From the NCBI RefSeq assembly GCF_001908375.1, contig NZ_CP017244.1, forward strand, positions 868,001 to 932,000: 64,000 bases of DNA. Reading direction: 5' to 3'. This document shows, one piece after another, positions 25,477-34,566 of this stretch. The notes beneath the pieces are model-generated. The model was not told where the DNA came from, did not search any database, and worked only from the letters and a program-made list of their open reading frames with translations. Numbering within the stretch: position 1 is the first letter of the stretch; each line of letters starts with the position of its first letter. Origin of the DNA: Rhizobium etli 8C-3 (GTDB lineage Bacteria > Pseudomonadota > Alphaproteobacteria > Rhizobiales > Rhizobiaceae). A program made the translations under genes and the position numbers.

Positions 25477-26898
25477 CTATCGGCCAGCAGTGGCAAGGCG
25501 CGTCTCGCGCCGTTTGACGCGACGATCTAATTCAGGCACCAGAGCGGGAACAGCGTCAGGCTCCGTTGTCATGCGGTTCGTGGCGCGGAACACCACCTCC
25601 GATGGTCGCCCGACCAGATAACTGGATACGCCGTTTTCAAGGGCATTGCGGTAAACGCCGAGCGCGCCATCGACTGCATCGAGCGTCTTTGCAATCTCGG
25701 GGTCGCCGTGCGTGTAACTGACAACGAAGGAGGGAGCGAGAACGCCGCGCTTGATCAGTTCCTGCAGAAACAGCGTGCGGAACGCCTGGGAGGGACGACC
25801 ATCCTCATCAAGCGTTGCGTAGACGAGGTTACTTGCCAACCCGAAGACGCTGAAATGATTTCCTATTCCATGGCTGGCCGCAATCTGCGAAATGCCTTGT
25901 CGAAGCGCCTCGCCTTTTTCATAAAGGTGCTCGATCACCGGCTCGTCACGATAGATCTTCATCGTTGCAATTGCCGCCGCCATGGCGTGCGTTTCAGCGC
26001 CATGAGTGGTCGACAGCAGGAAGACCCGTGGCTTCTCGCGCTGATCTATACCGCCCAGCTCCATGAATTCGCGCTTTCCCGCAAGTGCGGAGACCGCAAA
26101 GCCATTGCCCATCGCCTTGCCGAAACAGGATAGATCTGGCTGGATATCGTAAAGAGCCTGCGCTCCGTTCCGATGCCACCGGAAACCGGTTATCATCTCG
26201 TCCAGGATGAAAAGTGCTCCATTGGCATGACAAAGATCACGCAGACGGTGCAGGAAATTATCCTTCGGCGGTTCGCCTTTCGATGGCTCAAGAATGACAG
26301 CCGCGATCTTACCGGGATGTTGCTCAAACAGTGCTCTGGCACTGTCAATTTCATTATAGCAAAACGATAGCGTCATATCCCGTACGGCTTTCGGGATGCC
26401 GGCATTCATGGGCGTTGTCCCGATAAACCAATCGTCGGTCGAAAAGAACGGGTGATCGGCACATCGAGCAACGAGGTCGCGCCCGGTGACGGCTCTTGCC
26501 AAACGGATTGCGCCAGAGGTCGCATGTGATCCATCCTTGCAGAATTTGACCATTTCGGCGCCTTGGATCGTCTCAAGAAAGATTGCTGCGCAATCCACCT
26601 CGATGACTGCCGGTCGCGTGAAGTTCGCGCCGTTTTTCAGCTCCCGCTCGACAGCGCGCAGGACCTTTGGATAGGCGTGGCCGAGGGAGACTGCGCGGTT
26701 TCCCATGCCAAACTCGATATACTTGTTGTCGTCGACATCGAAGACATAGGCGCCGTGCCCCCGGGCGATGAAGCCCGGCGACAAGACCGGATACTGATCG
26801 TCGCCCTTTGCATAAGTGTGCGCTCCTCCCGGAATCAACCGTCGGGCTCGCTGACGCAACTCATTCGAGTGCTCAAAGTTACTAATGAGGCTGGTCAC
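25477..26898 (-). CDS. Class III aminotransferase, glutamate-1-semialdehyde aminomutase-like
   Basis: A 473-residue PLP-dependent enzyme of aminotransferase class III. Landmarks are RRLIPGGAHTYAKG at the N-terminus, DGSHATSGAIRLAR (PLP phosphate-binding region), ILDEMITGFRW (the Asp that binds the pyridine nitrogen), and CFGKAMGNGFAVSALAG with the PLP Lys. Similar non-heme relatives occur in secondary-metabolite and polysaccharide clusters and make amino sugars or beta-amino acids. It is longer than HemL (~430), with a C-terminal extension, so a heme role is unlikely. GTG 26898 with GGAGGGG upstream is the start. It heads the operon running to the SDR at 22022. The substrate is unknown. Confidence 0.83.
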   Translation of the reverse strand: MTSLISNFEHSNELRQRARRLIPGGAHTYAKGDDQYPVLSPGFIARGHGAYVFDVDDNKYIEFGMGNRAVSLGHAYPKVLRAVERELKNGANFTRPAVIEVDCAAIFLETIQGAEMVKFCKDGSHATSGAIRLARAVTGRDLVARCADHPFFSTDDWFIGTTPMNAGIPKAVRDMTLSFCYNEIDSARALFEQHPGKIAAVILEPSKGEPPKDNFLHRLRDLCHANGALFILDEMITGFRWHRNGAQALYDIQPDLSCFGKAMGNGFAVSALAGKREFMELGGIDQREKPRVFLLSTTHGAETHAMAAAIATMKIYRDEPVIEHLYEKGEALRQGISQIAASHGIGNHFSVFGLASNLVYATLDEDGRPSQAFRTLFLQELIKRGVLAPSFVVSYTHGDPEIAKTLDAVDGALGVYRNALENGVSSYLVGRPSEVVFRATNRMTTEPDAVPALVPELDRRVKRRETRLATAGR

Positions 26899-27437
26899 CG
26901 GTTTCTACCCCTCCGAAAACACGTCGCACGCCGTTGCAAGAAGCGTTGGAGGACGTGTCTAACGACATTTTAAAATGGCTGAGCGGGGAAGGGTGACCGT
27001 GGGATGTCCCAAGCGCGGGAAGGCCATGCCTTGAGATATCAAAGCGGCCAAAATTCTTTCTGAAAAACTGTTGAGCCAGCCGCATATATTGCAACGCTAG
27101 CCAAATTGAAATCATGCAACGGTCGCATGATTTCAAGTTCGTCAGGTACACACTGGATACACTCAAGTACACTATACTCCACTGCTACTGTTCAAGAGTT
27201 ATCACCAAAGCAACAACATGTAAATGACAATTAATGAGGAGTTAAAATTGCAATCACGCTGGTGTATTTGTGTGCTTTGATATTTGGTGCCAATGGCATT
27301 GCGTTGGATGAAGCATGCAATTGTAACCAAATCCCATGGAGTTGTACCAAAACGGGATTCGGGAATTTTCCCCTTTGGGCTTCAGTTAAGATTCTTCCTG
27401 TAGGGAGATTTGAGTCCTTGTCATTTTCGGTGGATGA
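26899..27437. other. Divergent intergenic region with a perfect 12-bp inverted repeat
   Basis: About 540 bp between the aminotransferase (minus) and phosphatase (plus) starts. Part of it is AT-rich. The only clear element is a 12-bp-arm inverted repeat at 27106-27136. Frames reaching into 27262-27594 look like non-coding shadow. Promoters for both flanking operons should lie here. Confidence 0.5.
27106..27136. repeat. Perfect 12-bp inverted repeat, candidate operator or hairpin
   Basis: TTGAAATCATGC (27106-27117), a 7-base loop, then GCATGATTTCAA (27125-27136). The arms are perfect. No T-run follows on either strand, so it is not an intrinsic terminator. Its place upstream of the aminotransferase operon, about 210 bp from the start, suits a regulator-binding dyad. 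Confidence 0.5.
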
Positions 27438-28208
27438 ATGTTTCACTTCCCGATGCGTTGGCGCCGCAATCCGAACCCGCAGTCGATCGGCAGGCAAAGG
27501 CTCTTGTGGCTCGATAACGCCTTCGATGCGATCTACGCTGTCAGCGATATACACGGTTGCGCTGATGAACTGGCAGAAGCAAAACGACGCATAGACCATG
27601 ACGCTCGGGCCTATCGTGGCCCAAAGCTCCTCGTTTTTCTCGGCGACTACGTTGATCGCGGTCCCGCCAGCAGCAAGGTCCTCGACATGCTTGGCGCAGA
27701 GCCGCCTGATGGCTTCATGCAGGTCGCGCTTTCGGGCAATCACGACGACGAATTCGCCCGAATGTTCCGCAAACCTTCCATCATTGGCGATTGGCTCGAC
27801 TTCGCCGGGACCGAAACGCTTGCTTCCTACGGTATCGACGTTGCGCATGTCATCAAGACGAAAGGGACGCGCGGCCTTCAAGGCCTTGTCGCGGATCGCG
27901 TGCCAGAAAGGCACATCGCCATGATCGAAATGATGCCGGTCTCGCTTCAGATCGGCAAATTGCTCTTCGTGCACGCCGGCATAAAGCCTGGCGTCGATAT
28001 GTCCAAACAAACGGATATGGATCTCATGTGGATCCGCGAGCCGTTCTTAAGCGAGGGCCCGCGTCGGCCGCTCTTCGTGGTCCACGGGCATACCCCTGTC
28101 CTGCAGCCGACCTTCGGACCGCAGCGGGTTGCCATCGACACGGCGGCGGCGGCCACTGGCCACCTGACGGTGCTGAAGATCGCCGAGGAAAGCTTCAATT
28201 TCATCTGA
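27438..28208 (+). CDS. Calcineurin-like serine/threonine phosphatase
   Basis: A 256-residue metallophosphoesterase of the PP1/PrpA type. All metal-binding motifs are present: SDIHGC (residues ~36-41), FLGDYVDRG (~67-75), SGNHDDE (~97-103) and VVHGHTP near the end. The AVSDIHG start of the fold agrees with bacterial Ser/Thr phosphatases and diadenosine-tetraphosphatase-like enzymes. ATG 27438 has GGTGGATGA upstream; a Met six codons later is also possible. It is transcribed alone on the plus strand inside an otherwise minus-strand sugar module. Similar phosphatases are often linked to exopolysaccharide control in rhizobia. The target here is unknown. Confidence 0.85.
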   Translation: MFHFPMRWRRNPNPQSIGRQRLLWLDNAFDAIYAVSDIHGCADELAEAKRRIDHDARAYRGPKLLVFLGDYVDRGPASSKVLDMLGAEPPDGFMQVALSGNHDDEFARMFRKPSIIGDWLDFAGTETLASYGIDVAHVIKTKGTRGLQGLVADRVPERHIAMIEMMPVSLQIGKLLFVHAGIKPGVDMSKQTDMDLMWIREPFLSEGPRRPLFVVHGHTPVLQPTFGPQRVAIDTAAAATGHLTVLKIAEESFNFI

Positions 28209-28755
28209 CACGGGCTGGACCCTTTGGGTGGGTCTGGCCGCGCAGTCGCCCAGGTGTCGCGATGTTCGCAGCCTCGTTAAGAACGATGCCGTCGGCGGCG
28301 TTGCCGTGAAAATCGACGGCATAGCGTCGCGGGACGCCTGCACGCAATGACATCTCTCGTCTGAAATTGCGAGGGATGACAGGCCATCACTCTTCACTGT
28401 TTAGCCGTTGAAGACAAATTGCAGGGCGCATTGCCGACAGATTCTGGCGATCGCCGGCCACCCTTGCGCCCGCTGTTCAAGCGCATGGCGAAATTGGCAA
28501 GAGGGGCAAGGTGTGACTTTGAGTGAATCAACCCAAGTTCTTTAGGAGAGGCGCGGGCCGCTTCGACCGGTGAAGTAAGTCGCCGACGTGCGAACACCAA
28601 CAGCTACCCAGGAAAACCGATGAACAAATAAGAAACCATGTTACACGGGACAGATAAGCAAGTTTCTCCGGTTTAACTGTTCTATTGACACCGTCTTCTA
28701 AGCTGATAACCCATGACTAACAAAACTGAAAATCCTTCTACGAACTAGGATATTC
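28209..28755. other. Intergenic region before the acyltransferase, with a terminator-like hairpin
   Basis: A 547-bp stretch without a supported gene. It begins with a stem-loop just after the phosphatase stop (28214-28238). Near its end TTGACA (28685-28690) followed 16 bases later by TAACCC may be the acyltransferase promoter; the -10 match is weak. Confidence 0.4.
28214..28238 (+). terminator. Stem-loop after phosphatase gene
   Basis: A 9-bp stem (GCTGGACCC pairing with GGGTCTGGC, two G-T wobbles) with a 7-base loop, starting 6 bp after the stop. It lacks a T-run, so termination may need Rho or be weak. Confidence 0.35.
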
Positions 28756-30660
28756 ATGAAATATCGGCCGGAGATTGACGGGTTACGGACGATAGCAGTT
28801 ATGCCGGTGCTGTTCTTTCATGCCGGAGTCACTGGATTTTCTGGCGGATTCGTCGGCGTCGACATTTTTTTTGTTATTTCCGGCTTCCTCATAACAAGAA
28901 TTCTGGACGAAGATCTCAAGAATCGTCGCTTTTCCATACTGACATTCTACGAGCGGCGTTTTCGCAGGATCATTCCGGCACTGGTTTTCTATATTTTACT
29001 GACGGCGATCGCCGCCTACATGCTTTTCCTGCCGCCATTCTTCGAAGACTTCGCCCGAAGCCTGGTGGCCGTCGGGACGTTCACCTCAAATATCTATTTC
29101 TGGAAGTTCTCAGGTTATTTCGAAAACAGCGCGCTGTTACGTCCGCTGCTGCATACTTGGTCGCTTGCGGTCGAAGAGCAGTTCTACATCTTCATGCCGA
29201 TCGCCATGTGGCTGCTCTACAAAGTGAACTTCCGGGTGCGATTGGCGGCATTCGCACTCGCCTTAACACTGTCCCTGGCTTTAAGCATCTATGCAATCGA
29301 CGTCGCACCGACGGCAAATTTCTTCCTCTTGCCGACACGAAGCTGGGAGCTGTTGATTGGAAGCTTGCTGGCGCTTTGGGGCGGACAAAGCACGCTGTCC
29401 TACCGGTCAAACAGCGCCGTTGCGATCGGTGCGGCGATCTTGATCCTCTATTCGGTATTTGCCTATACCGATGCGACCCCATTTCCCGGGCTTGCAGCGG
29501 TTTTGCCATGCGCGGGCGCAGCTCTCATCATCTATACAGGCGGCCCGACCCGTTCCGTGGTTGGAAAAATCCTTGCGAGCGCGCCGTTCGTGTTCATCGG
29601 CAAGATTTCCTATTCGCTCTATCTGGCGCACTGGCCAATCACCGTCTTCGTCCGATACGTGACCCTGGAGGAGCCCAATGGGCTCCACGCCATGGGCATC
29701 GTCGCCGCGAGTCTCCTGCTTGCCATTTTCTCCTGGCGCTTTGTCGAAACGCCATTCCGTCTGCAGACCGTGAGTTGGACCCGGCGCGCGCTCATAGGCT
29801 CAGCGCTTGCCAGCATGACGATCGTCTCGCTGTTCGGTTACGCGGGGGTTGCCGCTCATGGCTTTCCCCAGCGTTTTCCAGGCTATGCAACAAACGTCGA
29901 AGCGCGCATGCTTGACGTTTCAGCAGTTGTAGCGAGCGCGGATACGACAGTGCAGGCCGGCCAGACGTGGCGGAATGGCACGTGCTTTTTCGAAGACGAC
30001 GATGGCTTTAAAAAATGGCTCCCCGAAAATTGCGCTTTGACGACAAGCACCGGCGATGTCGCGCTTTTGTGGGGGGATTCCTATGCCGCCCACTACGCCC
30101 CCGGGATCGTCGCCAACGCTGCGTCCATTCCTGGCCGAGTCTATGAGTATACATTTGCCGGCTGCCCTCCCGTCCTTGCCTACTACTCCTACGCCAGACC
30201 GAACTGCCAGGCATTCAATCAGAAGGCTTTAGACATCATCCGCTCACTCGACGTTAAGACGGTCGTGCTCTCGGGCCGGTGGGTTGATTTGCAGCGCCGG
30301 GGGCTGGAAATGCTCGAAGACACCGTCAGACAGCTTCAGGCGGAGGGCGTCCGGGTGATAGTGATCGGGCAATCGCCAATGTTTGTAACCAATGTCGACG
30401 TCATTGCTTTTAAGAAGGCCGCCTCCGGCCAAAAAGCGGCCTCCTGGTCAACCGTGATCGATCACGATTTCAACGAGCGGCTGCGTATTGCTGCGGGCGG
30501 CGCCGATTTCGTTGATCCGATTGCAATGGATTGCACAGCCGGCGAGTGCCCTTACATTGACGATGGCAGAATGCTTTATTTCGATTCCGGCCACCTGTCG
30601 AATTTCGGCAGCGCTCGCGTAGTCGAACGCTATTTCCCGCTCGTATCCCGTGTCAATTGA
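28756..30660 (+). CDS. OafA-type acyltransferase 3 with C-terminal SGNH domain
   Basis: A 634-residue membrane O-acyltransferase. The N-terminal acyltransferase_3 domain (residues 1-~360) has YRPEIDGLRTIAVMPVLFFHAG with the catalytic His region, then GGFVGVDIFFVISGFLIT, FYERRFRRIIPAL and SLAVEEQFYIF, and about ten membrane segments. The C-terminal periplasmic SGNH hydrolase-like domain has ALLWGDSYAAHY (block I Ser) and DSGHLSNFG (Asp/His). Such two-domain proteins O-acetylate O-antigen or exopolysaccharide. ATG 28756 begins at the conserved motif. Its location among polysaccharide genes suggests it acetylates the local polymer, replacing ExoH/ExoZ-type modification. The substrate is inferred. 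Confidence 0.88.
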   Translation: MKYRPEIDGLRTIAVMPVLFFHAGVTGFSGGFVGVDIFFVISGFLITRILDEDLKNRRFSILTFYERRFRRIIPALVFYILLTAIAAYMLFLPPFFEDFARSLVAVGTFTSNIYFWKFSGYFENSALLRPLLHTWSLAVEEQFYIFMPIAMWLLYKVNFRVRLAAFALALTLSLALSIYAIDVAPTANFFLLPTRSWELLIGSLLALWGGQSTLSYRSNSAVAIGAAILILYSVFAYTDATPFPGLAAVLPCAGAALIIYTGGPTRSVVGKILASAPFVFIGKISYSLYLAHWPITVFVRYVTLEEPNGLHAMGIVAASLLLAIFSWRFVETPFRLQTVSWTRRALIGSALASMTIVSLFGYAGVAAHGFPQRFPGYATNVEARMLDVSAVVASADTTVQAGQTWRNGTCFFEDDDGFKKWLPENCALTTSTGDVALLWGDSYAAHYAPGIVANAASIPGRVYEYTFAGCPPVLAYYSYARPNCQAFNQKALDIIRSLDVKTVVLSGRWVDLQRRGLEMLEDTVRQLQAEGVRVIVIGQSPMFVTNVDVIAFKKAASGQKAASWSTVIDHDFNERLRIAAGGADFVDPIAMDCTAGECPYIDDGRMLYFDSGHLSNFGSARVVERYFPLVSRVN

Positions 30661-31100
30661 AGTAAGCGCCGGTTGACTTTCGGCCGGGCCACCCCAGGGC
30701 CTTGCCCACTCCGCTTTTTTTCAGGCTGCAAGGGCATAACTCCTTCCCTCAAGCCTGGGCCTCTTCGTCAGGTGATCGTTGTCGCCAGTGGGTCGCGATG
30801 TTTGGTCTGAAAAGAACGGATTGATCTATCTTTCGAGCGCGGTCGCGACTTCGATCGGAGGGAAGGCCGAACGGGGATTTTCGCATTGCAGGAGAAGAGC
30901 GACGATCGCCACGCCGAATAACACATCCCAAGTAAGATGGAGTACGACGCGTTGCAAAGGAAGAGCAGCATGCTGGACGGCTGGACGATTCTTCGCCGCT
31001 CATCACCGCGGCAAGGACGAGTACGCCGAGGGAACAACCCCATTGAATCAGCCATATATATGTTGATGCAAGGGCCGCAGCCCGAGGCCCGTCTCCAGCA
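30661..31100. other. Convergent intergenic region with possible terminator
   Basis: A 440-bp stretch between the acyltransferase and the oppositely oriented oxidoreductase. GC-rich potential stems are followed by eight T residues (30715-30722), a possible terminator for the acyltransferase. Frames on the minus strand here show no motif, although one has a hydrophobic stretch; I do not call a gene. Confidence 0.35.
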
Positions 31101-32384
31101 CTACGCGGCAAACATCTCCGCCTGTTCGCGGCGCAACAGATCGATGGTGCGGCCCGCCGGTAGCACCACATCGGCATAGGTAAGGACTTGATCCTTCGCT
31201 ACGGCGTGTTTCACGACGCATCCCTCTGCAACCCCCATGGGCAGCAGATCCTGAGCACTGGCGACGTCGATGCGCTCGCACTGGCCATAGCTCATGTAGC
31301 CGCCCAAACCGTCGATCGTTTCGCCAGCATCAAGGTCGCGCTTCGCAGTCGCCACAACCTCGACCTTTGGCCCTTCCAGTGGCTGAAGCACCGGATCGCG
31401 TAAAAGTACAACTCGAGCCACTGAGAGGGGGACCTCAAAATGGCAGAGATGGTACGGTGTGTAAAAGCTATAAAGCGGGCCGGTTCCGAGCTTGTAAAGG
31501 TTCAGGTAATGCTGTTGCTTCGGATCGTCGTGATAGGCGAGAACAAAGACACCCGGACCTGGTATCGCTCCCACAACATAATCGACAGCTCCACCTACGG
31601 CTTTCAGTGCCTCAATGTCATACGCATTGACGAGTTCATCGACATGGCCACGATGCTCGAGACCCATCATGCCGCGCTTCAAAATGGACATACCAGTGCC
31701 GTTGGCGACGATAGCTTGCTCGAAGCTAATCTTCGTGCCATCAGCGAAGCTGGTGACCATATGCGGGTCCTGCCCCCATTTTGCCGCGAATGCGGCCTGC
31801 GTTGTCGGTGTGCGATAGGGATCCTGCAGACCCTTGATATTGCCGCACACCAGCGGCGTTAGCCCGATGGATTTGACGAAGCGCCACAAATTCATCTGGA
31901 CCCCGGGCTGGTCTCCATCGCAGGCCGTGAAAATAACCCCTGCCGCATCGGCCTTTTTCTTGAGAAGCGGGCCGACCGTACCGTCCAGTTCGGCGTTCAT
32001 CGTCACCATGTCGCGACCGTGCGCGATTGCACCTAAGCTGACATTGGCGCCATATTCGATCGCACCCGTCGCATCGATCAGGCAATCCAGGTCACCCGAC
32101 TCATAAAGCAATGCTGGATTGTCAGTGACGGCCGGCACGCCTTCGGCAATCAAGTCGGAAAGCTTGCTGCTATCGGAAGCGTAGGATGCTTCAAGGCCGG
32201 CATCGCGGTAGGCCAATATTGCCTTTTCCACGTTTCGGTTGCAGATCACGCCAAGGACCATTCCTGGCACGGAATTGGAGATCTGGTTGACGATGCCCTT
32301 GGCCATAAAGCCTGCGCCATACATCCCGACCCTGATGGGACGGCCATCCTCTTCCCGCTTCTTCAGGAGCGTGTCAATCACCAT
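31101..32384 (-). CDS. NAD(P)-binding oxidoreductase with SAF domain (homoserine dehydrogenase-like)
   Basis: A 427-residue protein. The N-terminal Rossmann domain has VGMYGAGFMAKGIVNQI (residues ~20-36), then a homoserine-dehydrogenase-like NAD_binding_3 region with LDCLIDATGAIEYG. A SAF domain lies near the C-terminus (ATAKRDLDAGETIDG around 345-360). The family recurs in nucleotide-sugar and polysaccharide clusters; its reaction is not established. ATG 32384 follows AGGAGG; the TTG before it is less likely. It lies 12 bp after the rfbC-like gene on the same strand, so they are co-transcribed. In context it should modify the unusual sugar or its acyl group. Confidence 0.82.
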   Translation of the reverse strand: MVIDTLLKKREEDGRPIRVGMYGAGFMAKGIVNQISNSVPGMVLGVICNRNVEKAILAYRDAGLEASYASDSSKLSDLIAEGVPAVTDNPALLYESGDLDCLIDATGAIEYGANVSLGAIAHGRDMVTMNAELDGTVGPLLKKKADAAGVIFTACDGDQPGVQMNLWRFVKSIGLTPLVCGNIKGLQDPYRTPTTQAAFAAKWGQDPHMVTSFADGTKISFEQAIVANGTGMSILKRGMMGLEHRGHVDELVNAYDIEALKAVGGAVDYVVGAIPGPGVFVLAYHDDPKQQHYLNLYKLGTGPLYSFYTPYHLCHFEVPLSVARVVLLRDPVLQPLEGPKVEVVATAKRDLDAGETIDGLGGYMSYGQCERIDVASAQDLLPMGVAEGCVVKHAVAKDQVLTYADVVLPAGRTIDLLRREQAEMFAA

Positions 32385-32396
32385 CAAAACCTCCTG

Positions 32397-32960
32397 CTAG
32401 ACGCCGCGTAGGCGTTCCACGCCATGAAAATCCTCGTCGAAGTCGGGCCATTTCGCGTCTTTCTCCGAAATTATGGCCCCTTCAACCGGCCAGGCGATGC
32501 CGAACTTCGGATCATTCCAACGCACACCGCGCTCCGAATTTGGATCATAGAATTCGCTGGCAAGGTACAATGCTTCGGTGTTGGGCCTTAGTGTTACAAA
32601 ACCGTGGGCAAAGCCGCGGGGCACATAAAATGCCAGCCGGTTCTCACCCGTTAGCTCAACTGCGTGCCAACCAAGGTATGTCGCCGAATTGGGTCGCAAA
32701 TCGATGATGCAATCCCACAGTGCTCCGGAGAGGCACCGGACGATCTTAACTTCTGGCGAGGGCGGGAGTTGATAGTGCAGTCCACGCAGGGTGCCTGCTT
32801 CGGCGTTGAACGAGTTATTGACTTGTACGAAGCGGCCTTCGAGGCCGGCATCGGTCATTTCTCTTTCGCAAAAGACGCGCTGAAACCACCCGCGTTCGTC
32901 GCCGCGCGGTTCCGGCTCGATAACGTATGCACCATCCAAAGGCGTCGCGTGAAACTTCAT
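32397..32960 (-). CDS. rfbC: dTDP-4-dehydrorhamnose 3,5-epimerase-like protein
   Basis: A 187-residue cupin-fold epimerase. Family motifs are DERGWFQRVFCE (residues ~22-33), FVQVNNSFN, GTLRGLHYQ with the catalytic His, and the downstream FYVPRGFAHGFVTL with a conserved Asp/His-Tyr system. RmlC-type enzymes epimerise C-3 and/or C-5 of NDP-4-keto-6-deoxyhexoses. No rmlA, rmlB or rmlD lies in the window, so it more likely serves the CDP-sugar or C-methyl sugar pathway suggested by rfbF and the methyltransferase. ATG 32960 follows GAGG. It heads the two-gene operon with the SAF oxidoreductase, behind a promoter candidate at 33115-33143. Confidence 0.87.
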   Translation of the reverse strand: MKFHATPLDGAYVIEPEPRGDERGWFQRVFCEREMTDAGLEGRFVQVNNSFNAEAGTLRGLHYQLPPSPEVKIVRCLSGALWDCIIDLRPNSATYLGWHAVELTGENRLAFYVPRGFAHGFVTLRPNTEALYLASEFYDPNSERGVRWNDPKFGIAWPVEGAIISEKDAKWPDFDEDFHGVERLRGV

Positions 32961-33114
32961 GCTGCTAGCCTCGTATCCCTCTGTTTAGCGGCCAGCTGCG
33001 ATGCAGCAGCCCCCGACTGTAGAGCGATGACATTCTGAGCATCCTTGGATGGCTCGCAAAGATTAATCTCGATCATGTGCTCTTCACGCTGCTCCGGAAG
33101 TTTAGTGTGCATTA

Positions 33115-33143
33115 GCGATAAATTTATAACTTTTAAAGTCAAC
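33115..33143 (-). promoter_or_regulatory. Promoter candidate for the rfbC-like operon
   Basis: On the minus strand, -35 TTGACT (33143-33138), a 17-bp AT-rich spacer and -10 TATCGC (33120-33115). This would give a leader of roughly 150 bases to the rfbC-like start. The match was read by eye and is unscored. Confidence 0.35.
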
Positions 33144-33382
33144 AAAATACACACCTCGTACAAATACAATGTCAATACAGGGGGGTTATGTTAAAAGAAT
33201 GACGATCGAACTTTGAAAGAAGCAAGGAACTCTGGTAGAAACAGTGTCTTAAACGTCTGTGCTAATTAAAATCGATACTTGCCAATATCGACAATACCAT
33301 ATCGTTTATTCCACCGTGCTATATGCTACCTTCCGCCATTACGCAATGTCAACTCTTAAGACTTATTCATCAGGAAGAAATA

Positions 33383-33478
33383 ATGTCGTTCGATAAACGC
33401 CGAGACCGAAGATTACAGGACAACATCACCTTGACGTTGCTAATTGCGGGAAGCGATAGCGTGACCGGGAAGGCGTGA
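33383..33478 (+). CDS. 31-residue hypothetical frame
   Basis: A small plus-strand frame starting MSFDKRRDRR, with AGGAAG eight bases before the ATG. It has a basic N-terminus and a short hydrophobic middle. It lies in an AT-rich intergenic region and has no recognised family. It may be chance. Confidence 0.2.
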   Translation: MSFDKRRDRRLQDNITLTLLIAGSDSVTGKA

Positions 33479-33600
33479 TGAATGCTGCGGCATGTGCTGC
33501 ATCATGAAACGGGCCGTTTGGGACACTCATCATTGACGATCCGGCGGATTGAAACGGTGTGGACGGTCAGACCGTGCCACAAGCAGGCGGCGCGCCGCGT

Positions 33601-34566
33601 CTAGCTTTTGAACGCTGGTAAGACCTCTTTGGCAAAGACGTCAATGAACTCGGCTTGGTTGCGCCCGACATTGTGCAAGAATACTTTTTCGAAGCCCATC
33701 CGCGCATCATCACCCAACCATGCGATATGATCTGCAGGATCGGCCGAAATGCGGACATGCTGATCCATGTCTTCTGGACGAACGTGCCGACAGGCATCGT
33801 CGAAATCCCCAGTGAGACGGAGGTCTTCCGCCATCGCCGCTGTTACCGCGTTGCTGCGCCACTGGTCGTAGGCATTCGCGCGTGCCTCAAACTGACTTCT
33901 TGCGAAGGAGACATGGGCCTGCAGATAGAGAGGTTTTCCGTTCCCGCCGCCGAGCCTGAAGGCGTCTATGATCTCTGCGAGCCGTTCGCGGGGTTGATTG
34001 ACGGTGATTAACGCATCTGCCCAGTGGCCGGCCCACTCGGCTGTTCCTGGTGAAAGTGCACCGGCAACGATCATCGGTGGTTCGGCTGGAAGCGTATAAA
34101 GTTTCGCCTCGTCAACCTTGATCGGCTTCAGCCGACTGACCGTCCGTCCTGCCCAGAGCTCCTTCATGATCTCGACCCCGGCAAGCAGCCTGGCGTTCCG
34201 TTCCGCCTTGGATGGCCAGTCGCCGCCGACAACGTGCTCGTTCAGAGCCTCGCCGCTGCCAACCGCCAGCCATGTCAGCCTTCCCGGAAAGAGCTCGCAC
34301 ACGGTCGCGGCAGCCTGCGCAGTGATCGCAGGGTGATAGCGCCAACCAGAAGGAACCGTGATGAGCCCAAACGGCAGACGCGTTGCCTGCATTGCCGCTC
34401 CAAGCCATGACCAGACGAAACCCGACTGGCCCTGGCGTTCGCTCCACGGGGCGAAATGATCAGAAGACATAATGCTCTGGAAGCCCGTGGCCTCGGCACG
34501 CTTCACATAGTGTAGCAAGTCCGAGGGTGTGAACTGCTCATGGGACGCATGATATCCTATATGCAT
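33601..34566 (-). CDS. LLM-class flavin-dependent oxidoreductase (TIGR03885-like, non-F420)
   Basis: A 321-residue luciferase-like monooxygenase-fold protein. It starts MHIGYHASHEQFTPSDLL; SSDHFAPW (residues ~31-38) and the GLITVPSGWRYHPA region are characteristic. It resembles the family of 'probable non-F420 flavinoid oxidoreductases' found in bacteria that lack F420. The true start is ATG 34566: it overlaps the GH13 stop (TGATG) and has AAGGAGG in front. The tight coupling to a GH13 glycosidase-like gene means the two are made together. The substrate is unknown; a stress-related flavin reaction is a guess. The stop is at 33601. Confidence 0.83.
   Translation of the reverse strand: MHIGYHASHEQFTPSDLLHYVKRAEATGFQSIMSSDHFAPWSERQGQSGFVWSWLGAAMQATRLPFGLITVPSGWRYHPAITAQAAATVCELFPGRLTWLAVGSGEALNEHVVGGDWPSKAERNARLLAGVEIMKELWAGRTVSRLKPIKVDEAKLYTLPAEPPMIVAGALSPGTAEWAGHWADALITVNQPRERLAEIIDAFRLGGGNGKPLYLQAHVSFARSQFEARANAYDQWRSNAVTAAMAEDLRLTGDFDDACRHVRPEDMDQHVRISADPADHIAWLGDDARMGFEKVFLHNVGRNQAEFIDVFAKEVLPAFKS

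Larger units (their letters stand above)
32961..33600. other. Long AT-rich intergenic region
   Basis: About 640 bp, notably AT-rich at 33110-33400, dividing the sugar module from the stress region. It contains a promoter candidate for the rfbC operon and one tiny frame (33383-33478). No repeat or mobile-element end was recognised. Confidence 0.5.

Noticed and set aside
25477..26898. Aminotransferase as a true HemL (heme pathway)
   Set aside because: It is longer than HemL, lies in a sugar operon and has a divergent C-terminus, so a heme role was not assigned.
27231..28010. Long minus-strand frame opposite the phosphatase gene
   Set aside because: It is the shadow of the plus-strand phosphatase, whose metal-binding motifs are all intact; the antisense product has no motif or ribosome-binding site.
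30749..31177. Minus-strand frame with a hydrophobic stretch
   Set aside because: It overlaps the end of the SAF oxidoreductase in another frame and the composition is not coding-like; one hydrophobic segment is not enough.
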